A model generated the notes under the pieces. The model saw only the letters and a list, made by a program, of their open reading frames with translations. It was not told the origin of the DNA and made no database searches. Of a stretch of DNA of 64,000 nt, positions 41,929 through 48,537 are shown piece after piece. The stretch's first letter is position 1. Each line of letters starts with the position of its first letter. Source of the stretch: Lachnospiraceae bacterium (GTDB taxonomy: Bacteria; Bacillota; Clostridia; Lachnospirales; Lachnospiraceae); the NCBI GenBank assembly GCA_910575475.1, contig CAJTGD010000021.1, positions 1 to 64,000 on the forward strand, read 5' to 3'. The position numbers and the translations under genes are program-made.

Positions 41929-42525
41929 ATGAACAATTTAGTAGTAAAGAGCGTTGATTTGTTTGGAGATAGCGTAATGGCGGCTAAGGACAAAGAGGGT
42001 AACATCTGGGCAGGTGTAAGTTGGTTCTGTAACGCTCTTGGCATGACCAAAGGGCAAAAAGACAAACAGGTGCAGAATGTTCAGACTGACGAGATTTTGC
42101 AAAGGGGTGCTACCAAATTAGAAGCAGGGGTATTCGACCCAAATAATGAAACCGTTGCACTTAGAATTGATTTTGTTCCGATTTGGCTGACAAAGATAAA
42201 CATAAACGGAAAGACAAAGAAAGAGAATCCAGAATTAGCGGACAAACTTTTGCAGTATCAGCTTAAAGCAAAGGACATACTGGCGGCGGCTTTTCTTCCG
42301 CAGTACGCGCAACAGCCCGGCGATATGCAGTATACAAAGGCAGATATTCCAGTTGGGGAGGTTGCCCGGCTGTCAACGGTCATGGACAGGGTAATGGTGC
42401 GGCAGAACTCCAAACCTCACGATATTGCAAGGGCGTTTGAAATGCTGTGTGGACAGTTCGGAATCATGTTGCCGGACAATTTTGTAAATGTGCCGGAATA
42501 CGAGCAAATGACATTGACAATCTGA
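41929..42525 (+). CDS. Phage antirepressor (P22_AR_N type)
   Basis: 198 residues from the ATG at 41929. SVDLFGDSVMAAKDKEGNIW, VSWFCNALGMTKGQKDKQVQ and RIDFVPIWLTKININGKTKK are the signature of the P22 antirepressor N-terminal domain. The C-terminal domain is short. Expected to bind and inactivate a repressor. It is far from the immunity region and has its own late-type promoter, so its target may be another phage's repressor. Confidence 0.88.
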   Translation: MNNLVVKSVDLFGDSVMAAKDKEGNIWAGVSWFCNALGMTKGQKDKQVQNVQTDEILQRGATKLEAGVFDPNNETVALRIDFVPIWLTKININGKTKKENPELADKLLQYQLKAKDILAAAFLPQYAQQPGDMQYTKADIPVGEVARLSTVMDRVMVRQNSKPHDIARAFEMLCGQFGIMLPDNFVNVPEYEQMTLTI

Positions 42526-42544
42526 TACTTTTCCGAAACTTTTT

Positions 42545-42578
42545 AGAGACTTTGATGAACTTTCAGAGTCTCTTTTTT
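42545..42578 (+). terminator. Rho-independent terminator
   Basis: AGAGACTTTG/CAGAGTCTCT with T7 tail, 20 nt after the antirepressor stop. Confidence 0.9.
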
Positions 42579-42621
42579 TATGCGAAAATTTACCCATAGA
42601 AAGAAATCGGAGGGCGTTCAG

Positions 42622-43143
42622 ATGGCACAACCTTTTATGAATCCAAATTATTACAATCCATACCAGCCACAGGTGCAGCCACCTATGGACAGGCTGGCGC
42701 AGTTGCAGGCGCAGCAATATCAGCCAATGCAGCAGCCGGCACAGTCCAATCAATCCTTGATTTATGTGCAGGGAGAAGCAGCAGCTAAAAGCTGGATGGT
42801 AGGAGCTGGTCAGTCTGTATTGCTGATGGACAGCGAGAATCCAGTGTTTTATATCAAATCTGCGGACGCTTCGGGGATTCCGTTGCCACTTCGGGTATTT
42901 GATTACACAGAACGAAATCAGAGTATGCCGCCGAATTCGCTACAAGCCCCAAATTCGGCTCAAATAGATTTAGATAGACAATATGTCACGAGAGCGGAAT
43001 ATGGCGATTTACAGGGCAAATACATGGAGATTTTAGACAAGCTGAATAACTTTCCTGCCAATACTCCAACTGGCGACGATGCCAAGAGAACGGCGGCAGG
43101 AACAAGCAAGCCAAGAAATAAGGGAGGGAATGCTAATGAGTAG
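42622..43143 (+). CDS. Pro/Gln-rich phage protein
   Basis: 173 residues from the ATG at 42622 (CGGAGG upstream). N-terminal Pro/Gln/Tyr low complexity (NPNYYNPYQPQVQPPMDRLA), a folded middle (AAAKSWMVGAGQSVLLMDSE), then a coiled segment. Found beside capsid genes in gut Clostridia phages; possibly structural. Overlaps the next gene by 8 nt. Confidence 0.6.
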   Translation: MAQPFMNPNYYNPYQPQVQPPMDRLAQLQAQQYQPMQQPAQSNQSLIYVQGEAAAKSWMVGAGQSVLLMDSENPVFYIKSADASGIPLPLRVFDYTERNQSMPPNSLQAPNSAQIDLDRQYVTRAEYGDLQGKYMEILDKLNNFPANTPTGDDAKRTAAGTSKPRNKGGNANE

Positions 43144-43348
43144 TCCAGTTTTTGGAGCAATGGGCAGTCAAAACGGCGGAAATATGATGCAGCAGTTCCA
43201 ACAGTTCATGCAGCAGATGAAAGGCAAAAACCCACAGGAAGAAATAAATAAGCTGCTTCAATCCGGAAAGGTAAGCCAGCAGCAGCTTAATCAAGTTCAG
43301 CAACAAGCCCAGCAGATGCAGGGAATGTTTAAGGGATTTTTTAAATAG
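43136..43348 (+). CDS. Gln/Met-rich small phage protein
   Basis: 70 residues from 43136: MMQQFQQFMQQMKGKNPQEE, then SQQQLNQVQQQAQQMQGMF. Strong Gln and Met bias, helical. Probably a partner of the preceding Pro/Gln-rich protein. Unknown function. Confidence 0.6.
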   Translation: MSSPVFGAMGSQNGGNMMQQFQQFMQQMKGKNPQEEINKLLQSGKVSQQQLNQVQQQAQQMQGMFKGFFK

Positions 43349-43396
43349 TACACAACTTTGCGCAAAGTTTGTAAATAAATTTGAAGGAGCAAAAAC

Positions 43397-44194
43397 ATGA
43401 TGGAATCAGGAGTACCTATTACTATGAATGTAGAACCGTCTGGCTGTAATAACAACAACGGCGGCTTCGGCGGAGATTGGGGAGCATGGATTATCCTTTT
43501 CTTAATCTTTGGAATGTTTGGCTGGGGCGGTTTCGGTGGCTTTGGTGGAGGGTTTGGCGGCAATACAGCAGGATTACAGGGAGCTTTGACTCGTGCAGAC
43601 ATCAACGAGGGATTCGCTCTTAACAACTTGCAAAGCGGAATCAACGCCATTCAGCAGGGCATCTGTGACAGCACCTATGCACTCACAAACGCCGTAAACA
43701 GCGGATTTAACAGCACGCAGATGGGAATGATGCAGGGATTCAACGGCGTTGAGCGTGGATTTTGTAACCTGTCTAGTCAGCTTTCCGACTGTTGCTGCCA
43801 GACGCAGCGCGCGATTGACGGCGTAAATTACAACATGGCAAAGAATACCTGCGATTTGCAGAATACCATGAATGTAAACACACGCGACATTATTGACAGC
43901 CAGAACGCAGGAACAAGGGCAATTCTTGACTATCTGTGTCAGGAGAAGATTTCTGACTTACAGGCAGAGAACCAGACGCTTAAACTGGCCGCTTCACAGG
44001 CGAACCAGAACGCTACCCTTATGGCAGCTATGGACGCTAATACAGCGCAGATCATCCGCAGAACCGGCAACGACTGCCCGATTCCGGCATATGTCGTACA
44101 GCCCCCGGCGCAGGTGACTTTCCCGACAAATTGCTGCGGACAGTTCAACGGCGGCGGTTGGGGCGGTAACTGCAATCAGTGCGGCAACTGCTAA
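43397..44194 (+). CDS. Gly-rich membrane/structural phage protein
   Basis: 265 residues. Residues 22-55 are a hydrophobic Gly/Phe/Trp stretch (WIILFLIFGMFGWGGFGGFG), then a long helical region with regularly spaced Asn/Gln and Cys clusters (LSDCCCQTQRAIDGVNYNMA), ending in a Cys/Gly-rich tail. A common gut-phage protein of unknown function. A membrane segment plus coiled domain suggests a role in DNA delivery or at the envelope. Confidence 0.65.
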   Translation: MMESGVPITMNVEPSGCNNNNGGFGGDWGAWIILFLIFGMFGWGGFGGFGGGFGGNTAGLQGALTRADINEGFALNNLQSGINAIQQGICDSTYALTNAVNSGFNSTQMGMMQGFNGVERGFCNLSSQLSDCCCQTQRAIDGVNYNMAKNTCDLQNTMNVNTRDIIDSQNAGTRAILDYLCQEKISDLQAENQTLKLAASQANQNATLMAAMDANTAQIIRRTGNDCPIPAYVVQPPAQVTFPTNCCGQFNGGGWGGNCNQCGNC

Positions 44195-44234
44195 AAACTG
44201 AAAAAAAGAGTATCTTTTCCGTGAAACATCGGAA

Positions 44235-44312
44235 ATGTTCGGCATGAGCCGTTATTACAACGTGGGAGGGCAGAACATGGATTCTGTCCTTTTGCGATTA
44301 ACTGGACATTGA
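44235..44312 (+). CDS. Possible 25-residue peptide
   Basis: ATG at 44235 reads MFGMSRYYNVGGQNMDSVLL and stops at 44312. Ribosome site poor. Listed because it fills the 160-nt gap before P6; may be chance. Confidence 0.25.
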   Translation: MFGMSRYYNVGGQNMDSVLLRLTGH

Positions 44313-44358
44313 CAACTGAATATTAGGTGGTAGTTTGTGGACTTCTGAAAGCTTTAAG

Positions 44359-44392
44359 ATGGTACAAATAAAGTCCGAATGTGTGAGAAAAT
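44359..44392 (+). promoter_or_regulatory. Phage promoter P6 (GGTACAA type)
   Basis: ATGGTACAAA, 18 nt, GAAAAT at 44387-44392, a weak -10; TATATA follows four nucleotides later. Upstream of the PP-loop protein. Confidence 0.55.
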
Positions 44393-44397
44393 ATATA

Positions 44398-44447
44398 TGT
44401 GGCTAGGGTAGCTCCCGAAAGGCAGAAAAGCCTATCTGCTTGCCACA
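44398..44447 (+). ncRNA. 5'-terminal structured leader related to 37139-37191
   Basis: Closing stem TGTGGC/GCCACA begins six nucleotides after the -10. Inner hairpins GGGTAGCTCCC and GCAG/CTGC. Shares the 11-nt string CCTATC(T/C)GCTT and the stem-hairpin-GAAA-hairpin-stem plan with the P2 leader, while the closing stems differ in sequence but both pair. Confidence 0.5.
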
Positions 44448-44481
44448 ATTCCAAAATAGGCACACAGAAAGGCTATGTGAA

Positions 44482-45264
44482 ATGAAATATATTGCAAGTT
44501 GGAGTGGTGGCAAGGATAGTACAGCAAGTATTATATTGGCACATGAAAATAACGAACCGCTTGACCTTATTATATTTTCCGAGGTTATGTTTGATAAGAG
44601 TATCAGCGGAGAATTGCCAGAACATATAGATTTTATTAAAAATAAGTGTATTCCGCTGTTTGAAAGTTGGGGGTATAAAACGAAAATACTTCATTCTGAC
44701 AGAACGTATAAAGATTGTTTTTTTCATATTGTCAATAGATCAAAGAAAAAAGAACGGATCGGAAAATATAAAGGATTTGTAATGTCCGGTCATTGTGACG
44801 TTCAGAGAGATTGTAAATTAAGACCGATCGCAAATTTTTGGAAGTCTTTTAATGAAGAATATACGCAATATATAGGTATTGCCATTGACGAACCAGTAAG
44901 GATTGACAGAGTAGTAAGAACCACGAACCAAATATCATTACTGCAAAAGTACGGATATACGGAGCAAATGGCGTTTGAGTTATGCAAAGAATATGATTTG
45001 CTGTCCCCGATATATGATTTTGCTCCTAGAGGGGGTTGTTGGTTCTGTCCAAACGCAAGGGATTGTGAATTGCGACATTTGCGGAACAATCATAGGGATT
45101 TGTGGGATAAGCTGTTAGAACTGGAAGAAACGCCAAACCTCATAGGGAACATATGGAACATACTCACGCAAACAAGCATACATGACAAAGAAGAACAGTT
45201 TTTCTGGGAAGATAACCAAATAAACCTATTTGACTATGCCAGAAGTTTAGAAACTACCATCTAA
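44482..45264 (+). CDS. PAPS-reductase-like PP-loop ATPase
   Basis: 260 residues from the ATG at 44482. PP-loop SWSGGKDSTASII (~5-17) binds ATP. GGCWFCPNARDCELRHL (~191-207) is a Cys-rich site as in the DndC and PAPS-reductase superfamily of phages. Likely an adenylyl-transfer or sulfur-handling enzyme. No dnd-type neighbours are present, so DNA phosphorothioation is not implied. Has its own promoter, leader and terminator: an independent cassette. Confidence 0.8.
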   Translation: MKYIASWSGGKDSTASIILAHENNEPLDLIIFSEVMFDKSISGELPEHIDFIKNKCIPLFESWGYKTKILHSDRTYKDCFFHIVNRSKKKERIGKYKGFVMSGHCDVQRDCKLRPIANFWKSFNEEYTQYIGIAIDEPVRIDRVVRTTNQISLLQKYGYTEQMAFELCKEYDLLSPIYDFAPRGGCWFCPNARDCELRHLRNNHRDLWDKLLELEETPNLIGNIWNILTQTSIHDKEEQFFWEDNQINLFDYARSLETTI

Positions 45265-45284
45265 TAAACAGTTGGTAGTTTTTT
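45251..45284 (+). terminator. Rho-independent terminator
   Basis: AAACTACCA/TTGGTAGTTT with T-run. The 5' arm overlaps the end of the PP-loop gene. Confidence 0.85.
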
Positions 45285-45302
45285 ATTTGGGAGGAAAATA
45301 AC

Positions 45303-45725
45303 ATGGCAGAATATACTGGAATTGCCTTGCAGACCGTAGAAGCAGGGCAGAATGTTGTATTAACCGAAACCCCTGTGTGCGGTTCAAACTGTATTCAGCA
45401 CAGGGAGGGGAGCGGCATTGTAAAATTAAGAGGACTTACCAATAACTGCAAGGCGAGATTCCTTGTCAGCTTTTCGGGAAATATTCAGATTCCGACAGGC
45501 GGCACGGTAGAAGCTATTTCCGTGGCGATTGCAGTTGACGGCGAGCCTTTACAGTCTACCCGAATGATTGTAACCCCGGCGGCAGTGGAGAACTTCTTCA
45601 ACGTGTCCGCACAGGCTTACATAGACGTACCGAGAGGGTGCTGTGCAACCGTGGCAGTCGAAAACACGTCCACACAGGCGATCCAGGTGCAGAACGCTAA
45701 TCTGATTGCAGTAAGGGAGGGTTAA
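45303..45725 (+). CDS. Phage structural/decoration-like protein
   Basis: 140 residues, beta-rich with C1q/TNF-like spacing: QTVEAGQNVVLTETPVCGSN, GIVKLRGLTNNCKARFLVSF, PTGGTVEAISVAIAVDGEPL. Conserved in Clostridia phages and probably a capsid decoration or surface protein. GGAGG precedes the ATG. Confidence 0.65.
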   Translation: MAEYTGIALQTVEAGQNVVLTETPVCGSNCIQHREGSGIVKLRGLTNNCKARFLVSFSGNIQIPTGGTVEAISVAIAVDGEPLQSTRMIVTPAAVENFFNVSAQAYIDVPRGCCATVAVENTSTQAIQVQNANLIAVREG

Positions 45726-45728
45726 TCT

Positions 45729-46274
45729 ATGCATAAATTGAGAGAAAACGCAGAAAAAGAGTTAAAAGCGATTGAGGAAAAAGGCTTGACTTCTTCCAAT
45801 CTGGACAACGCCTATAAACTGGTGGAAATCATGAAGGGTGTTGATAAAATAGAGATGATGCAGGATGGTGGCGGTTATTCCAGGGACGGCTACAGCCGGG
45901 ACATGGAAGATTACAGCCGTGACCGTGGCGGTTATTCCCGTAACGGCGATTACAGCCGGGAGGGGAACTACTCCAACGATTACGATAATGGCAATTCTTA
46001 CCGCCGGGGCCGGAGTGCTACCACTGGCAGATATGTCCACCGCCCGAACTATTCCCGTCTGTCCGGTGATGATACGGACATGGACGAATACCGTAGCAGA
46101 AAGATGGAATATTCCAACAGCCGGGACGAAGGGAGCAAGGGGCGTATGCTCGACGCATTAGAGGACTTCATGTGTGGTGTATCGTCTATGGTAAAGCAGA
46201 TTTGTCGCGATGCCGATTGCAGGGAAGAAAGGGAAATTGTCAAAAAATACGCGAGAGAAATTGCGGAAATGTAA
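45729..46274 (+). CDS. Tyr-Ser-Arg repeat protein
   Basis: 181 residues. Residues 48-90 repeat YSRD/YSRN/YSRE about seven times with Gly and Asp spacers, then an Arg/Tyr-rich linker. Ends are ordered: KELKAIEEKGLTSSNLDNAY at the start and a C-terminal helix with two Cys (MVKQICRDADCREEREIV). Follows the decoration-like gene by 3 nt. Low-complexity Tyr/Arg repeats can drive condensates; here that is speculation. Confidence 0.65.
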   Translation: MHKLRENAEKELKAIEEKGLTSSNLDNAYKLVEIMKGVDKIEMMQDGGGYSRDGYSRDMEDYSRDRGGYSRNGDYSREGNYSNDYDNGNSYRRGRSATTGRYVHRPNYSRLSGDDTDMDEYRSRKMEYSNSRDEGSKGRMLDALEDFMCGVSSMVKQICRDADCREEREIVKKYAREIAEM

Positions 46275-46315
46275 TATTGCAAGGGGCGGCAGTGATGCCG
46301 CTCTTTTGCTTTAAG

Positions 46316-46349
46316 TTGGTACAAATAATTTTTAAAGTCGTGGTATGAT
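46316..46349 (+). promoter_or_regulatory. Phage promoter P7 (GGTACAA type)
   Basis: TTGGTACAAA, 18 nt, TATGAT at 46344-46349. It faces almost 500 nt of structured sequence without a convincing ORF. Confidence 0.75.
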
Positions 46350-46355
46350 GTATTT

Positions 46356-46820
46356 GGTTGAAAAAGCTGACAAGGGAAACGCAGTGTTCTAGTCCTTATA
46401 GCTTGGGCGGGCGGTTCAATTCCGCAAGTCGGTAGCTCCGGCAGATACTCCTCTGTAACAGCAACCCTGCACAGTCCTTGCAGACAGAAAATGGACAGTG
46501 GATAGTAGCTTAATGGTAGAGCCGGAGTAGGAGGCTAACCGAAACGAAAAGGAGTGCAAATCTCCGTGGCTATAGTGTGCCTGATATGCAGGTTCGATTC
46601 CTGCCTATCCACAGTTGCGTAGTCGCTCTACGCTAGACAGGAGCAAGCGGTCACTGCCCTGTCGAAAACAAAATAATTCTGATAGGGGAGTTTTCCCCTG
46701 TCGGAAACCGCAAAATAGCGAGCGATGCCATGTCGGACTGTGACCGTAAACGGGGTGGTGGGTAAGGTAATAAAGCCGGGAACGCCTTACAATTTTATTT
46801 TTTCGGAAACCGAAAAAGGG
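46356..46820 (+). ncRNA. Long structured non-coding region downstream of P7
   Basis: About 465 nt with many hairpins: a T-arm-like element GCGG-TTCAATT-CCGC near 46411, a tRNA-like fold at 46498-46613, GACAGG/CCTGTC near 46637-46664, and GGGGA/TCCCC near 46684-46699. A possible short frame (46725-46931) overlaps its end but is not convincing. Prophage position and nearby tRNAs resemble large ornate phage RNAs such as ROOL or GOLLD; assignment untested. Confidence 0.45.
46498..46613 (+). ncRNA. tRNA-like element with an expanded anticodon loop
   Basis: Acceptor GTGGATAG/CTATCCAC (8 bp), D arm GCTT/GAGC with GG in the loop, T arm GCAGG-TTCGATT-CCTGC, all standard. A CGGAG/CTCCG stem occupies the anticodon-arm position but its loop is 34 nt, not 7, and a GGC/GCC variable arm follows. 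No valid anticodon can be read. Either a pseudo-tRNA, a tRNA with a small insert, or a tRNA mimic. Confidence 0.5.
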
Positions 46821-46831
46821 AGGATGTGGGA

Positions 46832-47014
46832 ATGTGTAAGTTCTGCTATATGTACGAATGTGCGAAAGAACTGGAAGAAGAAAGCGGAATTAAACATAAT
46901 TATTACGCTGTATTGCAGGAAAGAAGTGTAGTGAACGGGAAAGAAAAGGGAACTTTGAATAATAGACCTGTCAAATTGGTTTATTGTCCATCATGCGGTA
47001 AAAAACTGCAATAA
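46832..47014 (+). CDS. Small zinc-binding protein
   Basis: 60 residues from 46832 (GGGAGGATGTGGGA upstream). CKFCYMYECAKELEEESG at the start and VYCPSCGKKLQ at the end form a split zinc ribbon. Confidence 0.6.
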   Translation: MCKFCYMYECAKELEEESGIKHNYYAVLQERSVVNGKEKGTLNNRPVKLVYCPSCGKKLQ

Positions 47015-47015
47015 C

Positions 47016-47049
47016 TTGGTACAACTACCCCGCCAAACCGCGGTACAAT
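47016..47049 (+). promoter_or_regulatory. Phage promoter P8 (GGTACAA type)
   Basis: TTGGTACAAC, 18 nt, TACAAT at 47044-47049, before the Lar-like cassette. Confidence 0.75.
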
Positions 47050-47090
47050 ATAAGCATAAAAGACATTAGGAAATCGGGAGGGATAGGGAA

Positions 47091-47453
47091 ATGACAAACA
47101 AAGAAAAATTAGAAGAAGTATTTTCGGTTTATGACGGAATAAAATTTGGTTGCCAGTCGGGGGAAGAAGTTATTATAACGACAGCGGAAAACAGGAGTGC
47201 TACAAGGCAACAATCGTTTTGCCTTGATGATTGGCTAAATGAGGAATCTCGGGAAGAAAAGGAAGATATTTTGCAACCTTGCCCGTTTTGTGGAGGAAAA
47301 GCGGTTTTGCATGTCAAGAATGGCGTTCGTGCAATGTGCGAGGATTGCGGAACAGGTACAATTTCATTAGTTGACGGAGAATCACAGGGAAAGCCGACAA
47401 GCGGTGCGGTTCAGTCTGTGATTGAAAAGTGGAATAAGAGAGCAGGAGATTAA
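47091..47453 (+). CDS. Lar-like restriction-alleviation zinc-ribbon protein
   Basis: 120 residues. The C-terminal half has LQPCPFCGGKAVLHVKNGVR, AMCEDCG and VIEKWNKRAGD, the C-x-x-C, C-x-x-C, W-N-x-R pattern of the Lar family; Rac-prophage Lar modulates EcoKI. The N-terminal 60 residues are extra. Header GGGAGGGATAGGGAA. Anti-restriction is plausible but unproven. Confidence 0.7.
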   Translation: MTNKEKLEEVFSVYDGIKFGCQSGEEVIITTAENRSATRQQSFCLDDWLNEESREEKEDILQPCPFCGGKAVLHVKNGVRAMCEDCGTGTISLVDGESQGKPTSGAVQSVIEKWNKRAGD

Positions 47454-47455
47454 CC

Positions 47456-47632
47456 ATGACACAATACCAATGGGTACTCTGCCCCATCTGCGGAGGAAAA
47501 ACCCGAACGAAAATCAGACCGGACACCGAGGCGAAAAACCTCATTGTGTTCTGCCCGAAGTGCAAAAGGGAAACAGTTATGGATATTAAGGATATGGAAA
47601 GTAAGGCGGTGAGCAATAATGGGAATAATTAG
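47456..47632 (+). CDS. Cysteine-rich KTR protein
   Basis: 58 residues: WVLCPICGGKTRTKIRPDTE and LIVFCPKCKRETVMDI, the CxxCG-KTR ... CPKC pattern common in Firmicutes mobile elements. Function unknown, likely a small zinc-ribbon nucleic-acid binder. Overlaps the next gene by 14 nt. Confidence 0.75.
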   Translation: MTQYQWVLCPICGGKTRTKIRPDTEAKNLIVFCPKCKRETVMDIKDMESKAVSNNGNN

Positions 47633-47972
47633 AAATAAAATGGTGATTATTCATCATTACAACAAAGATGTTATTACAGAAATGCGTAATGACGCTATTG
47701 AACATTTTCAAAAAGCGGTAGAGGAAGATGTTGGGCGGCAGTATGATGTTTCAACGCAGATGGTAAGTCCGATATTGGAAAGTTACATCAATGGAGAATA
47801 TTCATTCGTTATTATGGGGGAATGTTCAAAGTTGGGATGGGAAACAGCAGATATATTTGAACGGTGGCGGCAGAAGTATATTAACAAGTGGAACGAGAAC
47901 GAAGAAACATATAAGCTATTAGAAGTTGATTTTGGGGAAGAATACCCATGTAAAATTGAAGAATACAATTAG
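47619..47972 (+). CDS. Small phage protein, unknown
   Basis: 117 residues (MGIIRNKMVIIHHYNKDVIT), alpha/beta with YSFVIMGECSKLGWETADIF. Start overlaps the KTR gene and has GGCGGTGAGC upstream. No family recognised. Confidence 0.55.
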   Translation: MGIIRNKMVIIHHYNKDVITEMRNDAIEHFQKAVEEDVGRQYDVSTQMVSPILESYINGEYSFVIMGECSKLGWETADIFERWRQKYINKWNENEETYKLLEVDFGEEYPCKIEEYN

Positions 47973-48031
47973 TGCCAGTAACAAAGTTTCAGTGCCAGTA
48001 GATACGTGAGAGCGTGTTTGCTGGCATTTTT
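47971..48031 (+). terminator. Terminator with duplicated 5' arm
   Basis: AGTGCCAGTA occurs twice (47971-47980, 47991-48000) and either copy can pair with CTGGCA (48021-48026), which is followed by TTTTTATTTT. The duplication would keep the terminator working if one copy is masked by ribosomes. Confidence 0.7.
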
Positions 48032-48034
48032 ATT

Positions 48035-48063
48035 TTGACATTATCTAATTTTTGATATATTTC
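48035..48063 (+). promoter_or_regulatory. Candidate promoter of the phage tRNA region
   Basis: TTGACA at 48035-48040 with TATATT after 15 nt (or TATTTC after 17 nt). Host sigma-70 type rather than GGTACAA type. Confidence 0.5.
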
Positions 48064-48081
48064 CTAACCCTCCTAAGAGGG

Positions 48082-48133
48082 TGCATCCGTCAGTAATGGT
48101 GCTGTAAAGGCGGTTTGATTCCGCATGGGTGCA
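48082..48133 (+). ncRNA. Mini tRNA-like element without anticodon arm
   Basis: Acceptor-like stem TGCATCC/GGGTGCA (one wobble), D-arm-like CAG-TAATGGTG-CTG, and T-arm-like GGCGG-TTTGATT-CCGCA. Nothing corresponds to an anticodon arm. 52 nt long, like the leader at 37139. Could be a processing signal or a degenerate tRNA. Confidence 0.4.
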
Positions 48134-48245
48134 TTACACGGTTGCCGTAGCGCACAGGTATCGGCATTAAATAAAAGTTTAAGCATGGGATTAGCCGTGT
48201 ATTTCCCTATCCTAGCGTCTGCCCCTTGTGGGTGGGCGCACTCCA
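48134..48245 (+). other. Structured spacer between tRNA-like elements
   Basis: No gene seen. TACACGG (48134-48142 area) pairs with CCGTGTA (near 48197-48203), enclosing about 55 nt. Probably part of the same non-coding transcript as the flanking tRNAs. Confidence 0.35.
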
Positions 48246-48335
48246 CGGGAAACGGCAACGATTGGTGGTGTTGCGGCGGACTGTAAATCCGTTCCCATGC
48301 GGTAAACATTGTTGGTTCGATTCCAACTTTCCCGA
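48246..48335 (+). tRNA. Phage tRNA-Tyr (GTA)
   Basis: Acceptor CGGGAAA/TTTCCCG, D stem GCAAC/GTTGC, anticodon loop CTGTAAA (GTA), class II variable arm, T arm GTTGG-TTCGATT-CCAAC, discriminator A. Encoded inside the prophage, distinct from the host tRNA-Tyr at 316. Confidence 0.85.
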
Positions 48336-48465
48336 TTTGCAGAGTGCTACTGCTGATGTGGGCGTGGCTGATTTATCCCCACAAAGAATGACAATGCCAG
48401 AATGAGGAAAACCCTCACTGGAATAGCTAATGGCGGACTGGATAGCACACAGAGATTCCGCCTAA
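48336..48465 (+). other. Spacer between phage tRNAs
   Basis: No gene seen. Contains the hairpins GTGGG/CCCAC (near 48358-48382) and GGCGG/CCGCC (48432-48462). Confidence 0.35.
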
Positions 48466-48537
48466 TGGCGTATCGCCAAGTGGTTAAGGCACAGGACTTT
48501 GACTCCTGTATCGTTGGTTCGAATCCAACTACGCCAG
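48466..48537 (+). tRNA. Phage tRNA-Gln (TTG)
   Basis: Acceptor TGGCGTA/TACGCCA, anticodon stem CAGGA/TCCTG with loop CTTTGAC (TTG), T arm GTTGG-TTCGAAT-CCAAC. A complete cloverleaf 79 nt before the scaffold gene. Confidence 0.92.

Noticed and set aside
44482..45264. DNA phosphorothioation (dnd) system
   Set aside because: Only the DndC-like protein is present; no dndB, dndD, dndE or cysteine desulfurase nearby.
46725..46931. 68-codon ORF at the end of the structured region
   Set aside because: Part of it (KPGTPYNFIFSETEKGRMWE) looks protein-like, but it lacks a ribosome site and overlaps a better-supported zinc-ribbon gene.
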